Below are positions 53,508-63,262 of a DNA stretch of 64,000 nt, piece by piece (the first letter of the stretch is position 1; the number at the start of each line of letters is the position of its first letter). Origin of the DNA: JADJLQ01 sp031417835 (GTDB lineage: Bacteria; Bacteroidota; Bacteroidia; Chitinophagales; Saprospiraceae); assembly GCA_031417835.1 (NCBI GenBank), contig JANOWJ010000188.1, forward strand, positions 1 to 64,000, written 5' to 3'. The translations under genes and the position numbers were made by a program. Under the pieces are notes generated by a model that was given only the letters and a program-made list of their open reading frames with translations, searched no databases and was not told the DNA's origin.

Positions 53508-55466
53508 TCATTTTAAGTTTTGATGAAATATAGTTTCAAATTCCTCAAGGGATGCTGGATTTCTCATTGTACCGGGAGTAACCACCTCACTTATTTTTTT
53601 ACCCATAAAGATTTTTTTTACAGGCGCTTCCATCTTTTTACCACTGAGTGTATAAGGTATATCCTGTACTTGTATGATTTGATCAGGTAGATGCCGGGGC
53701 GAACACTTTGTTTTTATGGTTTGTTTAATTTCACTCACGAGCAAATCATCTAAGTAAATGCCTGCTTTCAATTTGACAAACATGGGCATAAAACTCTTAC
53801 CATCCTTATCATCGTAGTGGATAATCAAGGCATCATCTATCTGATGTATATATAGCAAAGCTGCATAAATCTCTGATGTGCCTATGCGTACTCCAAATCG
53901 TTTTAATGTAGTGTCACTTCGTCCAGATATGATTAAGCCATGGTGTATCGTCAACGTAATCCAATCCCCATGACGCCACAAGCCGGGATATTCAGAAAAG
54001 TATGATTCTTTGTATTTGTTCATTTCCGAATCGTTCCAAAAATAAATTGGCATGCATGGCATGGGTTGAGCGATGACCAATTCTCCTACTTCATCTTTCA
54101 GTTCGATACCGGACGGATCTAAGACCTTAAGATCGCAGCCCAATGCTCTGCACTGTATTTCTCCGGAATAAATAGGCCAAATCGGGCATCCACCGACAAA
54201 GGCCGTACACATATCCGTACCGCCACTCATTGACCAGAGGTAAAAATCGTGATTGATTTGCTTATAGAGCCAACCGTAAACTTCGTCATTCAATGGTGAT
54301 CCGGTGCTGCTAAGGCTTTTGAGATCTGATAGTTGTGGCAAGTTGAGCCCATCTTTTATGGAGGCGTGTAAAAATGGAGCACTCGTGCCAAAATGATTTA
54401 TGTTGAGATCTTTCGCAAGACGCCATAATTGCATTGAATCTGGGTATGTAGGATGTCCATCATATAATACAGGAATCGCACCGGATAGCCAGGTGGCATG
54501 CAAGTAGTTCCACATCATCCAACCCGTAGTAGTATACCATAGGAAGCGCTCATTCGTCTTCACATTATTGTGAAAATGTGTGTATTTCAAATGTTCCAGG
54601 AGCATACCACCTTGACTATGAGTGATCGCTTTGGGAAGTCCTGTCGTACCCGATGAGTATAATATCCACATCGGATGGTTAAATGGCATCGGTCTATAAA
54701 CCAATCCTTTATCATCAAACGGTGCTGTGATCTCATCCCAATCAATACAAGCCACTCCAGGATATTGATAAGCAACATCAATATTAGGCTTTATAAGGAT
54801 GCATACTTTTAAAGTCGGTAAAGCTCTTATAATTTCATGTAAATCCTTGTTTCGATCAAAACTTTTACCACCGTATCGATACTGATCGACAGCTATCAGT
54901 ACTTTAGGTCCGATTTGGCTAAATCGGTCAATTACACTAGAGCTTCCAAAGTCCGGTGAACAGGATGACCAAACCAAACCGCTAGCTATGCTCGCGAATA
55001 GACTGATCGAAGCGGCAGGAATATTGGGTAAATATCCAGCTACTCGATCACCCGGTTGCAAACCGTAAAAATTAAAGATTTCTTGTATTTGGGCTGCTTG
55101 TTTTAATACACTTTCCCACGTAAGTTCTATATACTGACTCGATTCATTACATGCGACTAAGGCGAGTTGATCCTTAGTCTTAGATCTAGACAGATGATAG
55201 GCGTAATTCAATGATATTCCTTCAAACCATTGAATACCCGGCATTTCACTCTGGGATCTAATTTTGTCAAACGAGCCTTGATAGGTTATCTCAAAATAGT
55301 CCAACAGGCTGGACCAAAAACTATCAATGTCCTCCACTGACCACTTCCACAGTGCCTCGTAATCCGCAAATTTTAATGCTCGATGGGTATCCAGCCATTC
55401 CATATAATGGTATAGATTAGATCCATGTATGGTAGCAGTATCCGGCTGATAAATAAGTGTTGACAT
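53508..55466 (-). CDS. Acetoacetyl-CoA synthetase
   Basis: A 652-residue acyl-CoA synthetase of the AcsA-like group. The ATP-binding motif SSGTTGLPK is at 271-279, DRVAGYLPNIP at 140-150, and the late motif YTLSGKKMEAPVKKI near the C-terminus holds the adenylation lysine. The N-terminal region (YLWKWSVEDIDSFW-like, W.IQWFEGISLNYA) and the C-terminal extension match acetoacetyl-CoA synthetases rather than acetyl-CoA synthetases. It activates acetoacetate to acetoacetyl-CoA. It is convergent with the siroheme operon and divergent from the biotin carboxylase gene. Confidence 0.85.
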   Translation of the reverse strand: MSTLIYQPDTATIHGSNLYHYMEWLDTHRALKFADYEALWKWSVEDIDSFWSSLLDYFEITYQGSFDKIRSQSEMPGIQWFEGISLNYAYHLSRSKTKDQLALVACNESSQYIELTWESVLKQAAQIQEIFNFYGLQPGDRVAGYLPNIPAASISLFASIASGLVWSSCSPDFGSSSVIDRFSQIGPKVLIAVDQYRYGGKSFDRNKDLHEIIRALPTLKVCILIKPNIDVAYQYPGVACIDWDEITAPFDDKGLVYRPMPFNHPMWILYSSGTTGLPKAITHSQGGMLLEHLKYTHFHNNVKTNERFLWYTTTGWMMWNYLHATWLSGAIPVLYDGHPTYPDSMQLWRLAKDLNINHFGTSAPFLHASIKDGLNLPQLSDLKSLSSTGSPLNDEVYGWLYKQINHDFYLWSMSGGTDMCTAFVGGCPIWPIYSGEIQCRALGCDLKVLDPSGIELKDEVGELVIAQPMPCMPIYFWNDSEMNKYKESYFSEYPGLWRHGDWITLTIHHGLIISGRSDTTLKRFGVRIGTSEIYAALLYIHQIDDALIIHYDDKDGKSFMPMFVKLKAGIYLDDLLVSEIKQTIKTKCSPRHLPDQIIQVQDIPYTLSGKKMEAPVKKIFMGKKISEVVTPGTMRNPASLEEFETIFHQNLK

Positions 55467-55608
55467 GGTATACTGAGTCTAGTGGTAGGTTAATGCAGTT
55501 AATTGTTAGACTTTCTGAAGTTAAATATATGCTTTCCTTTTTGTAGCCTATGCTTACTTTGCCAGAGCCCTTTTACGGCATCGAAAGTTGTCGTATTTTG
55601 ACCAGTCG

Positions 55609-57045
55609 ATGCCAAAACTTATGGTCGCCAATCGGGGCGAGATTGCAATTAGAATATTTAAAACAGCCAAGGCCAAAGGATGGGCTACTGTAGCCGTCTA
55701 TTCAGAAGCTGACAAAGATAGCTTGCACGTACAGTACGCTGATGAATCCTTTTGTATTGGTCCCGCTCCTGCTATCAAAAGTTACCTTAATATTGAATCG
55801 ATTATTCACGCGGCTATAGCATTAAAGGTAGATTGTATACATCCAGGCTACGGTTTTTTAAGTGAAAATGCATCGTTTGCTCAAGCGGTACGCGATGCTC
55901 ATATCCATTTTGCCGGTCCCGATGCAGAGTCTATGAAACTTTTGGGCAACAAAATATCTGCAAAAAAAATGGCTGCGGCTATTGGTATGCCACTGGTGCC
56001 GGGTCATCATCAGGCTATTGCTGATCTAGATGAAGCTTTAAAACTTGCATCTGAAATAGGCTATCCTGTCATGATCAAGGCAGCAGCAGGAGGTGGAGGT
56101 AAAGGCATGAGGATCATAGCGGAAGCAGCACAACTGCGTGAGGGAATATTGCTGGCTCAAGCGGAAGCCAAAGCTTCTTTTGGCAATGATGACATTTTTA
56201 TAGAAAGATTTATTCCGTCACCTCGTCATATTGAGATCCAAGTCATTGGTGATTCGCACGGACATTTAATTTATTTGCCAGAGCGCGAATGTAGTCTGCA
56301 ACGAAGGCATCAAAAAATAATGGAGGAGTCGCCAGCCAATGACCTTTCGGATGAAATCAGGCTTAAAATGAGTGAAGATGCTGTTCGATTGGCTATATCA
56401 TGTGGTTATTTTAGTACTGGTACTGTAGAATTTATAGTCGATCGATCCGGATCGTATTATTTTTTGGAGATGAACACACGATTACAAGTAGAACATACCG
56501 TGACAGAGATGATTACCGGGTTAGATCTAGTCGATCTACAGTTGGATATAGCGATGGGCAACTCTTTGAAAATAAATCAGAAGGATGTACTGACCAAAGG
56601 GCATGCTATACAATGGCGGATATGCGCAGAAGATCCTTCGCAAAAGTTTGCTCCATCGTCTGGGAAAATAACTCGATATCATGTACCGCGTATAGACCAA
56701 ATAAGGCTTGACTCCGGGTATGCGCAAAATAAAATAGTTAGTATTTTTTATGACCCTATGATTGCCAAATTGATCGCATGGGATACAGATCGCATCCGGT
56801 GCCTCAATCGATTGATAAGTGCCTTACAAGAATTTGATATTGAAGGTATAACTACTACGATTGCTTTTGGCATTCAGGTATTAAATCACTCTTCCATCCA
56901 AAAGGGCCATTATGGGGTTGATTTTATAGATAAAAACCTTGAATCAATTTTGGAAGATTCTTCTTCGATTGCTCAGGCCAAGGCAGCAGCCGCGTTGGCA
57001 TTATATCTTTATCAAAAATCCCTCGGCACATTGCCCAACAATTAA
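55609..57045 (+). CDS. Biotin carboxylase (acetyl/acyl-CoA carboxylase subunit)
   Basis: A 478-residue biotin carboxylase. LMVANRGEIAIRI is the N-terminal signature. The ATP-grasp parts are MIKAAAGGGGKGM, ERECSLQRRHQKIMEESPA (biotin and bicarbonate site) and FLEMNTRLQVEHTVTEM. The C-terminal lobe is complete. It carboxylates biotin of a separate carrier protein. No BCCP or carboxyltransferase gene is nearby, so acetyl-, propionyl- or methylcrotonyl-CoA as the final target is open; the neighbouring acetoacetate and HMG-CoA-lyase genes hint at leucine breakdown. The ATG at 55609 is preferred over a TTG seven codons earlier. Confidence 0.85.
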   Translation: MPKLMVANRGEIAIRIFKTAKAKGWATVAVYSEADKDSLHVQYADESFCIGPAPAIKSYLNIESIIHAAIALKVDCIHPGYGFLSENASFAQAVRDAHIHFAGPDAESMKLLGNKISAKKMAAAIGMPLVPGHHQAIADLDEALKLASEIGYPVMIKAAAGGGGKGMRIIAEAAQLREGILLAQAEAKASFGNDDIFIERFIPSPRHIEIQVIGDSHGHLIYLPERECSLQRRHQKIMEESPANDLSDEIRLKMSEDAVRLAISCGYFSTGTVEFIVDRSGSYYFLEMNTRLQVEHTVTEMITGLDLVDLQLDIAMGNSLKINQKDVLTKGHAIQWRICAEDPSQKFAPSSGKITRYHVPRIDQIRLDSGYAQNKIVSIFYDPMIAKLIAWDTDRIRCLNRLISALQEFDIEGITTTIAFGIQVLNHSSIQKGHYGVDFIDKNLESILEDSSSIAQAKAAAALALYLYQKSLGTLPNN

Positions 57046-57055
57046 TGTATCAACT

Positions 57056-57910
57056 ATGGAATATTATTTTATAAATGATCGTATCGTGTCTCAGCAGGAG
57101 GCGAAAGTTTCTGTGTTTGACCTTGGACTGCTGCGGGGTTATGGTGTATTTGATTTTTTTAAAGTACATGATGGAGTTCCGGTATTTGGAGATGATCATA
57201 TTGCTCGATTCATGCATTCTAGTGCTTTGCTTCATCTTACATCCAGGTATCTACATCACGAGCTCGCTGCCATAGTATCCGAGTTGATTAAAAAGAATAA
57301 TATAAAAGATGGTTCCATTCGACTAATACATACTGGCGGCATTTCATCCAATGGATTTGATGTGGATGGTGATCCTGGTTTATTTATTTTGCCGGCACCG
57401 TTGAGTTTCAAAATTTTTACCAATCTGGATCAAATGAAACCATATCGATTGATGCCCGTTGAATATGTACGCGAGACCCCTGAAATCAAATCATTGAATT
57501 ATTTGATTCCTATGATGCAGTGGCCTAAAGTAAAAGCCGGCGGTTATCAAGATGTATTATATGTGCATGAAGGGTTTGTTTCCGAGTCCTCCAGAGCCAA
57601 TATTTTTTTTGTCACTCAGGATAATGTGTTGGTGACTCCTGACAAGAATGTTCTTTTTGGGATCACGCGAAAATATATACTATCACTAGCTTCCCAATTC
57701 ATGAAAGTCGAAGAACGACCTATCTCCATGGAAGAAGCATTAAAGAGTAAAGAGGCCTTTATATCCAGTACGACTAAACAAGTAATGCCGGTAGTTGATT
57801 TAGGTGGCAAGTTAATCAACGATGGCCAACCCGGATCAATTACAAAAAAATTGTTTGAATCCTTTTATGATTACGAATTAAATCATATCGCGCAAAGCAT
57901 CAGACACTAA
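57056..57910 (+). CDS. Class IV PLP aminotransferase (BCAT/aminodeoxychorismate-lyase fold)
   Basis: A 284-residue fold-type IV PLP enzyme. Motifs are FDLGLLRGYGVFDFFKV (21-37), the PLP lysine K145 in EIKSLNYL, SRANIFFV and FGITRKYILSLA. The family covers branched-chain aminotransferases, D-amino-acid aminotransferases and 4-amino-4-deoxychorismate lyases, which cannot be separated here. Its short length and motif set suit a branched-chain or D-amino-acid type, and leuAB downstream makes the branched-chain option attractive. The start at 57056 is chosen since a further upstream in-frame extension overlaps the biotin carboxylase gene. Confidence 0.8.
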   Translation: MEYYFINDRIVSQQEAKVSVFDLGLLRGYGVFDFFKVHDGVPVFGDDHIARFMHSSALLHLTSRYLHHELAAIVSELIKKNNIKDGSIRLIHTGGISSNGFDVDGDPGLFILPAPLSFKIFTNLDQMKPYRLMPVEYVRETPEIKSLNYLIPMMQWPKVKAGGYQDVLYVHEGFVSESSRANIFFVTQDNVLVTPDKNVLFGITRKYILSLASQFMKVEERPISMEEALKSKEAFISSTTKQVMPVVDLGGKLINDGQPGSITKKLFESFYDYELNHIAQSIRH

Positions 57911-57923
57911 TCCTTCAAATTTT

Positions 57924-58775
57924 TTATTTTATAAATAATTGATCTGCTAGGACCAATGATTTATTCAATTCTTTCCAGTTGATGGGGAGTTCGACATTTA
58001 CATCATCAAAGTAGTACACCAAATGTTCTGTGGGCATATTGCCAGTGAGTTCATCCTTGGCCATGGGACAACCACCCATACCTTTCATAGCGCTATCAAA
58101 TCGTTTACATCCGCCAGTCCAAGCTGAATGCACTTTTTCACGCCAAGTCTGCGGAGTCGTATGAAGATGGGCTCCAAATTCTACATCAGGATAGGGCGGA
58201 ATCAGATTATCAAATAGATAAAAAATAGATTCCGGCGTAGAGACACCGATGGTGTCTGATAGAGAAATAATTCGGATGCCCAATTCTGCCAACTCATCTA
58301 CCCATTTTTGGGCTATTTGCACGTTCCATGGATCACCGTAAGGATTGCCAAAACCCATTGAAATATAAATGACTAATTTTTTTTGATGGTCGGCGCATAA
58401 GTTTTGAATCTCCTTTACAGTTTCGAGTGACTCTGCGATGGTACTGTTTGCATTACGCAGTTGGAAAGTCTCAGAAATGGAGAATGGATAGCCTAAGTAT
58501 TGTATTTTATCATACCCACATGCCTCTTGAGCCCCTCGTTTATTGGCGACTATCGCTAATAATTTTGAGCTGGAGGTAGAACAATCTATCGATTGAATGA
58601 CTTCATGTGTGTCAGCCATTTGAGGGATAGCCTTGGGTGACACAAAACTGCCAAAATCAATCGTATCAAAGCCTACTTTGAGCAGCTGATTGATGTAGGC
58701 TATCTTTTGTTCCGTCGGAATAAATTCCTTTATTCCCTGAATAGCATCACGTGGACATTCAATGAGTTTGACCAT
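57924..58775 (-). CDS. HMG-CoA lyase-family protein
   Basis: A 283-residue TIM-barrel protein of the HMG-CoA lyase/DRE-TIM family. The metal and catalytic residues sit in IECPRDAIQG (R9, D10), FGSFVSPKAIPQMAD, FGAHLHTT (metal His) and GGCPMAKDE with the mobile catalytic Cys. The first motif departs from the usual VGPRDGLQNE, so it is a divergent member, perhaps acting on a related 3-hydroxy-acyl-CoA. Expected product of the canonical reaction: acetyl-CoA and acetoacetate, which the acetoacetyl-CoA synthetase at 53.5-55.5 kb could use. It is convergent with the aminotransferase gene. Confidence 0.82.
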   Translation of the reverse strand: MVKLIECPRDAIQGIKEFIPTEQKIAYINQLLKVGFDTIDFGSFVSPKAIPQMADTHEVIQSIDCSTSSSKLLAIVANKRGAQEACGYDKIQYLGYPFSISETFQLRNANSTIAESLETVKEIQNLCADHQKKLVIYISMGFGNPYGDPWNVQIAQKWVDELAELGIRIISLSDTIGVSTPESIFYLFDNLIPPYPDVEFGAHLHTTPQTWREKVHSAWTGGCKRFDSAMKGMGGCPMAKDELTGNMPTEHLVYYFDDVNVELPINWKELNKSLVLADQLFIK

Positions 58776-58849
58776 ACTACAAAGATGATGGAATTTTTAT
58801 CAACCATTTGCCTTCCTAAAATTACTCAGTCGACATTTTGCAGTTTAAA

Positions 58850-60397
58850 TCAGTGTCGTTTACTTTTTTTAAGAAACTTATCCCGGACTATCTGTTGTAC
58901 AGGTACACCCTGTATTTTTGACTCCAGCCAAGCAATGATATCTAGGTATAAAAACGAACGAATTTCGTATGGATCGTTTTTTAATTTAATAAATCGATCT
59001 AGTAATTTTTTAAGCTCTTTCTTCATCTCGGAAGGTTGCACTTTCGGCAATTTTCGAATAAATGTGAGGATCTCTTTTTGTACGGCATGCAAGTCATCCA
59101 TTTTTGTAAGGAATCGATAAATAGACTTGACTTGGTATTCTACAAGATAATTATCCCCTAATTCGTAATAAGCGATCAACCTCAGTATCCTGGTGTAACA
59201 TTGTATATCCCCCCTAAAATCCGGAGATTCATTGACTATAAGGTTGAGATAATCTATTGCGCGACTATTATCACCACTTCCAAAATAAAGGCAGGCAATC
59301 TTATAATAAAACAAAATCACCCGATGAAAATCCAGGTGATACAAATCAGCTTTTATAGCTTGTACGATCTCCTGGACTATTGGCAAGCCTTGTTGGAAGG
59401 TTCCTTCCAGATAATGTTGATTGATCTTATGGGTATTGGTATAGATAAATTCAAGGCTCTTCTCGTTTTCATTACGAGCGGGATATTTTTTGAAGGCCAG
59501 GAATAAATCTTGCAAGGCATCTGTAAACTTATCATGCCGTTGCAGTAAGAATAGCGCATTCAATTGATTATGCCTTCCTTTGAGATATAGTGGTCGCTCG
59601 ACTGATGTCATATTGGGATATTCCTCAAATAGGTTGACCCATTTCTGAGAATATCTATAATACATCTTGAAATCCAGCAGCATAAAATAATACCAGACAT
59701 AGGATTGATATAAAAAAAGCCGCTCATAAAAACCCAGTCGATATTCATCTTCTTTGGGCTTATGAATACTAAAAAATTCTTTCACCAGAAAATGGTCCTT
59801 TGCGTTTCGCACATACCCGACTTTCAGGTAGAGGCCGTACAATTGCAGTGAAAGGTTAGAATAATGTTGAATCCGAACGATCTCTTGTGCTGTGTGCATC
59901 GCTTCGGCTGCTAATTGCTCCGCGCGGTCTGCTATACTTCGAGTGATATACTGGGATTCAATGAGTTTTTCGAAGTCGATGATCTCCATGAGCAAACTGG
60001 GCATCTCTGCTTGTTTACATTTTTCTTTCGCCCGGTCCAGGATATCGAGCGATTGACGATACAACCCTTTATTGTACAAAATGCGGGCATAGTCTATCCG
60101 TTCGCGGATTTCAATGTCTTCGTTATCCATGCGGTGAATCAAGCGTAGACTCAACAATAATTGTTTATACAGGTGTGCTTTGAGATTGGGCAACTGCTGT
60201 TTTTTAATTTCAGGTATCCTCGTCAAGATTACCTTTTCATCGTATATTTTTTGTTTTTCGAGATGTGAGAATAGTCGGAGGAAGAGCGAATCCGTATTGC
60301 TAGGGTTTCGTTGGACAAAAAGCTTAAAATGCCTTTTCTCCGGCTTTGACATGGACTTGATCAATTGTAAAAGAAAGTCTGTTGGTTGTTTAGGCAT
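58850..60397 (-). CDS. Helical-repeat (TPR-like) conserved hypothetical protein
   Basis: A 515-residue protein with no signal peptide or membrane segment, built almost entirely of helices. The N-terminal part (LIKSMSKPEKRHFKLFV...LFSHLEKQKIYDEKVIL) is a motif known in Bacteroidota hypotheticals, followed by repeated helical pairs such as ARILYNKGLYRQSLDILDRAKEKC and KIACLYFGSGDNSRAIDYLNLIV, which resemble TPR units. It likely is a protein-protein interaction scaffold. Function is not recognised. It is divergent from leuA. Confidence 0.75.
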   Translation of the reverse strand: MPKQPTDFLLQLIKSMSKPEKRHFKLFVQRNPSNTDSLFLRLFSHLEKQKIYDEKVILTRIPEIKKQQLPNLKAHLYKQLLLSLRLIHRMDNEDIEIRERIDYARILYNKGLYRQSLDILDRAKEKCKQAEMPSLLMEIIDFEKLIESQYITRSIADRAEQLAAEAMHTAQEIVRIQHYSNLSLQLYGLYLKVGYVRNAKDHFLVKEFFSIHKPKEDEYRLGFYERLFLYQSYVWYYFMLLDFKMYYRYSQKWVNLFEEYPNMTSVERPLYLKGRHNQLNALFLLQRHDKFTDALQDLFLAFKKYPARNENEKSLEFIYTNTHKINQHYLEGTFQQGLPIVQEIVQAIKADLYHLDFHRVILFYYKIACLYFGSGDNSRAIDYLNLIVNESPDFRGDIQCYTRILRLIAYYELGDNYLVEYQVKSIYRFLTKMDDLHAVQKEILTFIRKLPKVQPSEMKKELKKLLDRFIKLKNDPYEIRSFLYLDIIAWLESKIQGVPVQQIVRDKFLKKSKRH

Positions 60398-60491
60398 TGG
60401 AGTAATTTTGACATTACATATTGATAATCAATCTGTTAACCATGCACTGATTGAGATTTGTTTCGTAGCAATTAAAAAGACCAATTTGGTA

Positions 60492-60499
60492 TACCTTTG
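60492..60499 (+). promoter_or_regulatory. Candidate promoter -7 box of leuA
   Basis: TACCTTTG is an exact TAnnTTTG match, 66 bases before the leuA ATG. The nearest TTTG upstream is 31 bases away, too far for a standard -33. The leader has no Leu-rich ORF. Confidence 0.4.
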
Positions 60500-60565
60500 C
60501 ATTAATGATATTTTTATGAGAATTTAATACAGTATAGATCCGACTTACAAATATCAGAATTATTC

Positions 60566-61738
60566 ATGGCAGAACGAATTCAAATCTTCGATACTACACT
60601 TAGAGATGGCGAACAGGTGCCTGGATGTAAACTAAATACCTCTCAGAAATTAGAATTGGCTGAAGCACTTGAAGAATTGGGCGTGGATGTCATTGAAGCG
60701 GGATTTCCCATATCCAGTCCCGGCGATTTTCAAAGCGTATATCAAATATCGGAGCTTATAAAAAATGCCATCGTGTGCGGATTATCTCGAAGTGTGGAAA
60801 AGGATATCATCACAGCTGCTGAATCTTTGAAACCCGCAAAATACCCTCGCATTCATACGGGTATAGGCACATCGGATATGCATATTCAATTCAAATTTAA
60901 TAGCACGCGCGAACTCATCATCGAGAGAGCAGTCGCCGCTGTCAAGTTGGCAAAGTCTTTTGTAGAAGATGTGGAGTTTTATGCCGAAGATGCAGGCCGT
61001 ACGGACAATGAATATCTTGCAAAGGTATGTACCGCTGTCATAAAAGCAGGTGCTACGGTGTTGAATATTCCAGATACCACAGGCTATTGTCTGCCCGAAG
61101 AATACGGCCAAAAGATAAAATACCTCAAGGAGAATGTAATAGGCATCGAGAAAGCGATACTGTCATCGCACTGTCATGATGATCTCGGTCTGGCCACGGC
61201 CAATTCTATCGCCGCCATACAACATGGGGCTCGTCAAATCGAATGCACCATCAATGGAGTCGGAGAACGAGCAGGTAATACCTCACTGGAAGAGGTAGTA
61301 ATGATCATACAACAACGAAAAAATCTTAATTTCGAAACCAGGATAAAAAGCACCATGTTGGCCAACATCAGTCAATTAGTCGTCGATAGGATGGGTATCA
61401 TGGTACAACCCAATAAAGCAATCGTAGGAGCAAATGCTTTCGCACATTCATCGGGTATTCATCAGGACGGAGTAATCAAGCATCGTGAAAATTACGAGAT
61501 CATGGATCCACATGATGTTGGAGTAAATGTCTCGTCCATAGTCTTGACTGCTCGGAGTGGTCGCGCAGCACTGGCCTATCGATATCGCCACTTGGATATC
61601 GAACTTGGTCGTGAGCAACTGGATACGTTATACCATTTTTTCCTGATGATAGCAGATCAGAAAAAAGAAGTAAATTCTGATGACTTGCTTAAATTATACG
61701 AAGATCATATCATCAGCAAATCGAAAGTAATGATTTAG
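60566..61738 (+). CDS. leuA: 2-isopropylmalate synthase, short type without regulatory domain
   Basis: A 390-residue LeuA. The DRE-TIM motif FDTTLRDGEQVPGC (8-21; R13, D14), SSHCHDDLGLA and CTINGVGERAGNTSLEEV are all intact. It stops at the length of the catalytic domains, lacking the C-terminal LeuA_dimer domain that confers leucine feedback in longer enzymes, which is the usual form in Bacteroidota. It joins acetyl-CoA and 2-oxoisovalerate for leucine synthesis. LeuB is 69 bases downstream. A homocitrate synthase-like role cannot be fully excluded from sequence alone. Confidence 0.88.
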   Translation: MAERIQIFDTTLRDGEQVPGCKLNTSQKLELAEALEELGVDVIEAGFPISSPGDFQSVYQISELIKNAIVCGLSRSVEKDIITAAESLKPAKYPRIHTGIGTSDMHIQFKFNSTRELIIERAVAAVKLAKSFVEDVEFYAEDAGRTDNEYLAKVCTAVIKAGATVLNIPDTTGYCLPEEYGQKIKYLKENVIGIEKAILSSHCHDDLGLATANSIAAIQHGARQIECTINGVGERAGNTSLEEVVMIIQQRKNLNFETRIKSTMLANISQLVVDRMGIMVQPNKAIVGANAFAHSSGIHQDGVIKHRENYEIMDPHDVGVNVSSIVLTARSGRAALAYRYRHLDIELGREQLDTLYHFFLMIADQKKEVNSDDLLKLYEDHIISKSKVMI

Positions 61739-61807
61739 TCGATTCCGATGATGCTCGACCACTATTTTAATCTGCCATTTTTCTTTACTACAATCTAAAT
61801 TTAACCT

Positions 61808-62914
61808 ATGAATAAAAGGATAGCCGTTCTCCCGGGTGATGGTATTGGTCCTGAAGTGATTGTAGAGACGCTCAAAGTGCTGCGAGCCATCGAAAAAAAA
61901 TTTGACCACCAGTTTACCTATATCATGTGTGAGATCGGTGGCGCAGCCATGGATTTAGGACTCGATCCTCTTCCACCGGAGACCCTGATTGCTTGTCAAA
62001 ATGCGGATGCCGTACTTTTTGGAGCTATTGGCGACCCTAAGTATGATGATGTTACCACGACGAGTCTGAGGCCGGAGCACGGCTTATTACGGTTGAGAAA
62101 AGAACTGGGCTTATATGCCAATGTGCGACCCATACGCTCGCATCGCAAATTGTACGCTCTCTCTCCACTCAAAGAAGAGCTCGTGCAGCATGTCAATCTA
62201 CTCATCTACCGAGAACTCACTGGAGGTTTATATTTCGGAAAAAAACAAAAAGATGAGGCAGGACTATGGGCGAGCGATGAATGTTATTATCATAAAGACG
62301 ACATACTCCGGGTAGCCCGATTGGCATTTGATGAGGCGAGACTGCGTAAGAAAAAAATCACGTTGGTAGATAAAGCCAATGTCTTGGAGACCGGTCGATT
62401 GTGGCGGACGGTAGTCCAAGAATTACAACAACATACCTATCCCGATGTGGAGCTTGAGCTCATGTATATCGATACAGCCGCCATGCAATTGATCTTGCAC
62501 CCAAGACAATTTGATGTCATCCTGACTGAAAATATGTTTGGCGATATATTATCAGACGAAGCGAGTGTGATCGTTGGCAGTATTGGCTTACTCCCATCTG
62601 GGTCATTTGGTGTAGGCCGAGCTTTATTCGAGCCCATTCATGGGTCATATCCTCAGGCAGCAGGTCGCAATGTAGCCAACCCATTAGCGAGTATACAGGC
62701 AGCCGGCATGATGTTAGACTATTTTCAGCTTATGGAAGAAGGCGACCTGATAACTGCCGCTGTAGAACAGGCCATCCAGGAAGGACTAGGCACTATGGAT
62801 ATGGCCCCTAAACAAAATATAAGCTGCTCCGTCATGGGTGATTACATAGAAGATTTAATCGCAGAACCACGTGGAAATTGGGGGGCTGTGAAAAAGCGGA
62901 TGAACGAGAACTGA
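61808..62914 (+). CDS. leuB: 3-isopropylmalate dehydrogenase
   Basis: A 368-residue beta-decarboxylating dehydrogenase. RIAVLPGDGIGPEVI (N-terminus), GLLRLRKELGLYANVRPIRSH (substrate-binding Arg residues) and LTENMFGDILSDEASVIVGSIGLLPSGSFG (metal and NAD site) follow the LeuB pattern; the LRKELGLYANVRP segment separates it from isocitrate dehydrogenases. It oxidises 3-isopropylmalate to 2-oxoisocaproate in leucine synthesis. No leuC or leuD is in the window. It is followed by repeat DNA rather than a terminator. Confidence 0.94.
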   Translation: MNKRIAVLPGDGIGPEVIVETLKVLRAIEKKFDHQFTYIMCEIGGAAMDLGLDPLPPETLIACQNADAVLFGAIGDPKYDDVTTTSLRPEHGLLRLRKELGLYANVRPIRSHRKLYALSPLKEELVQHVNLLIYRELTGGLYFGKKQKDEAGLWASDECYYHKDDILRVARLAFDEARLRKKKITLVDKANVLETGRLWRTVVQELQQHTYPDVELELMYIDTAAMQLILHPRQFDVILTENMFGDILSDEASVIVGSIGLLPSGSFGVGRALFEPIHGSYPQAAGRNVANPLASIQAAGMMLDYFQLMEEGDLITAAVEQAIQEGLGTMDMAPKQNISCSVMGDYIEDLIAEPRGNWGAVKKRMNEN

Positions 62915-63262
62915 GGGTATTTCGGAGGTGAGATTTCGGATTTCGGAGAAAACGGATCTCGAAATCCCAAATCCCAAATCTTACACCAAAATCTTCACTC
63001 CCTCATTCCAAAATCAGAAACTTCCGAAATCCGAAATCGAAAATCCGAAATAGATTCATCTCCTGAGACTCTGACCTATTTTCAAAACTCCCTTGATCAA
63101 GGATGCGAAATCTTTTCTTTTATTTCAATGAGCTAAAGCTATTTCGGATGTCGGATTTCGGAAATACACGTTCTCCGAAATCCGAAATCGCAGATCCGAA
63201 ATCAGAAATCCCAAATCCGAAATAGTAAATTCCGAAATCCGAAATCGCAGATCCGAAATCGT
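62915..63262. repeat. Short-repeat block (TCCGAAATC/GATTTCGGA) with a segmental duplication
   Basis: About 350 bases made largely of copies of a 9-10-base word TCCGAAATC, variants TCCCAAATC, and its reverse complement GATTTCGGA, in clusters at about 62921-62985, 63028-63053, 63146-63222 and 63227-63261. Opposed copies around 63147-63190 can form a long hairpin. Between the clusters lies a duplicated end of the decarboxylase gene: 63027-63140 resembles 63232-63345 with a 207-base offset. No other gene is present. Confidence 0.75.
63056..63124 (-). pseudogene. Duplicated 3' fragment of the PLP decarboxylase gene
   Basis: The minus strand reads NKRKDFASLIKGVLKIGQ, then SLRR and a stop. This matches the end of the intact gene, KKKDFDALIAGVLDIGRR then LRR. 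Upstream of this stretch the similarity ends in a stop and short-repeat DNA. It is too short and divergent to be functional, so it is a relic of a local duplication. Confidence 0.7.

Noticed and set aside
60440..60565. Possible leucine leader peptide before leuA
   Set aside because: Read in all frames; the ATGs (near 60450, 60506 and 60517) are followed by stops within four codons and no Leu run exists.
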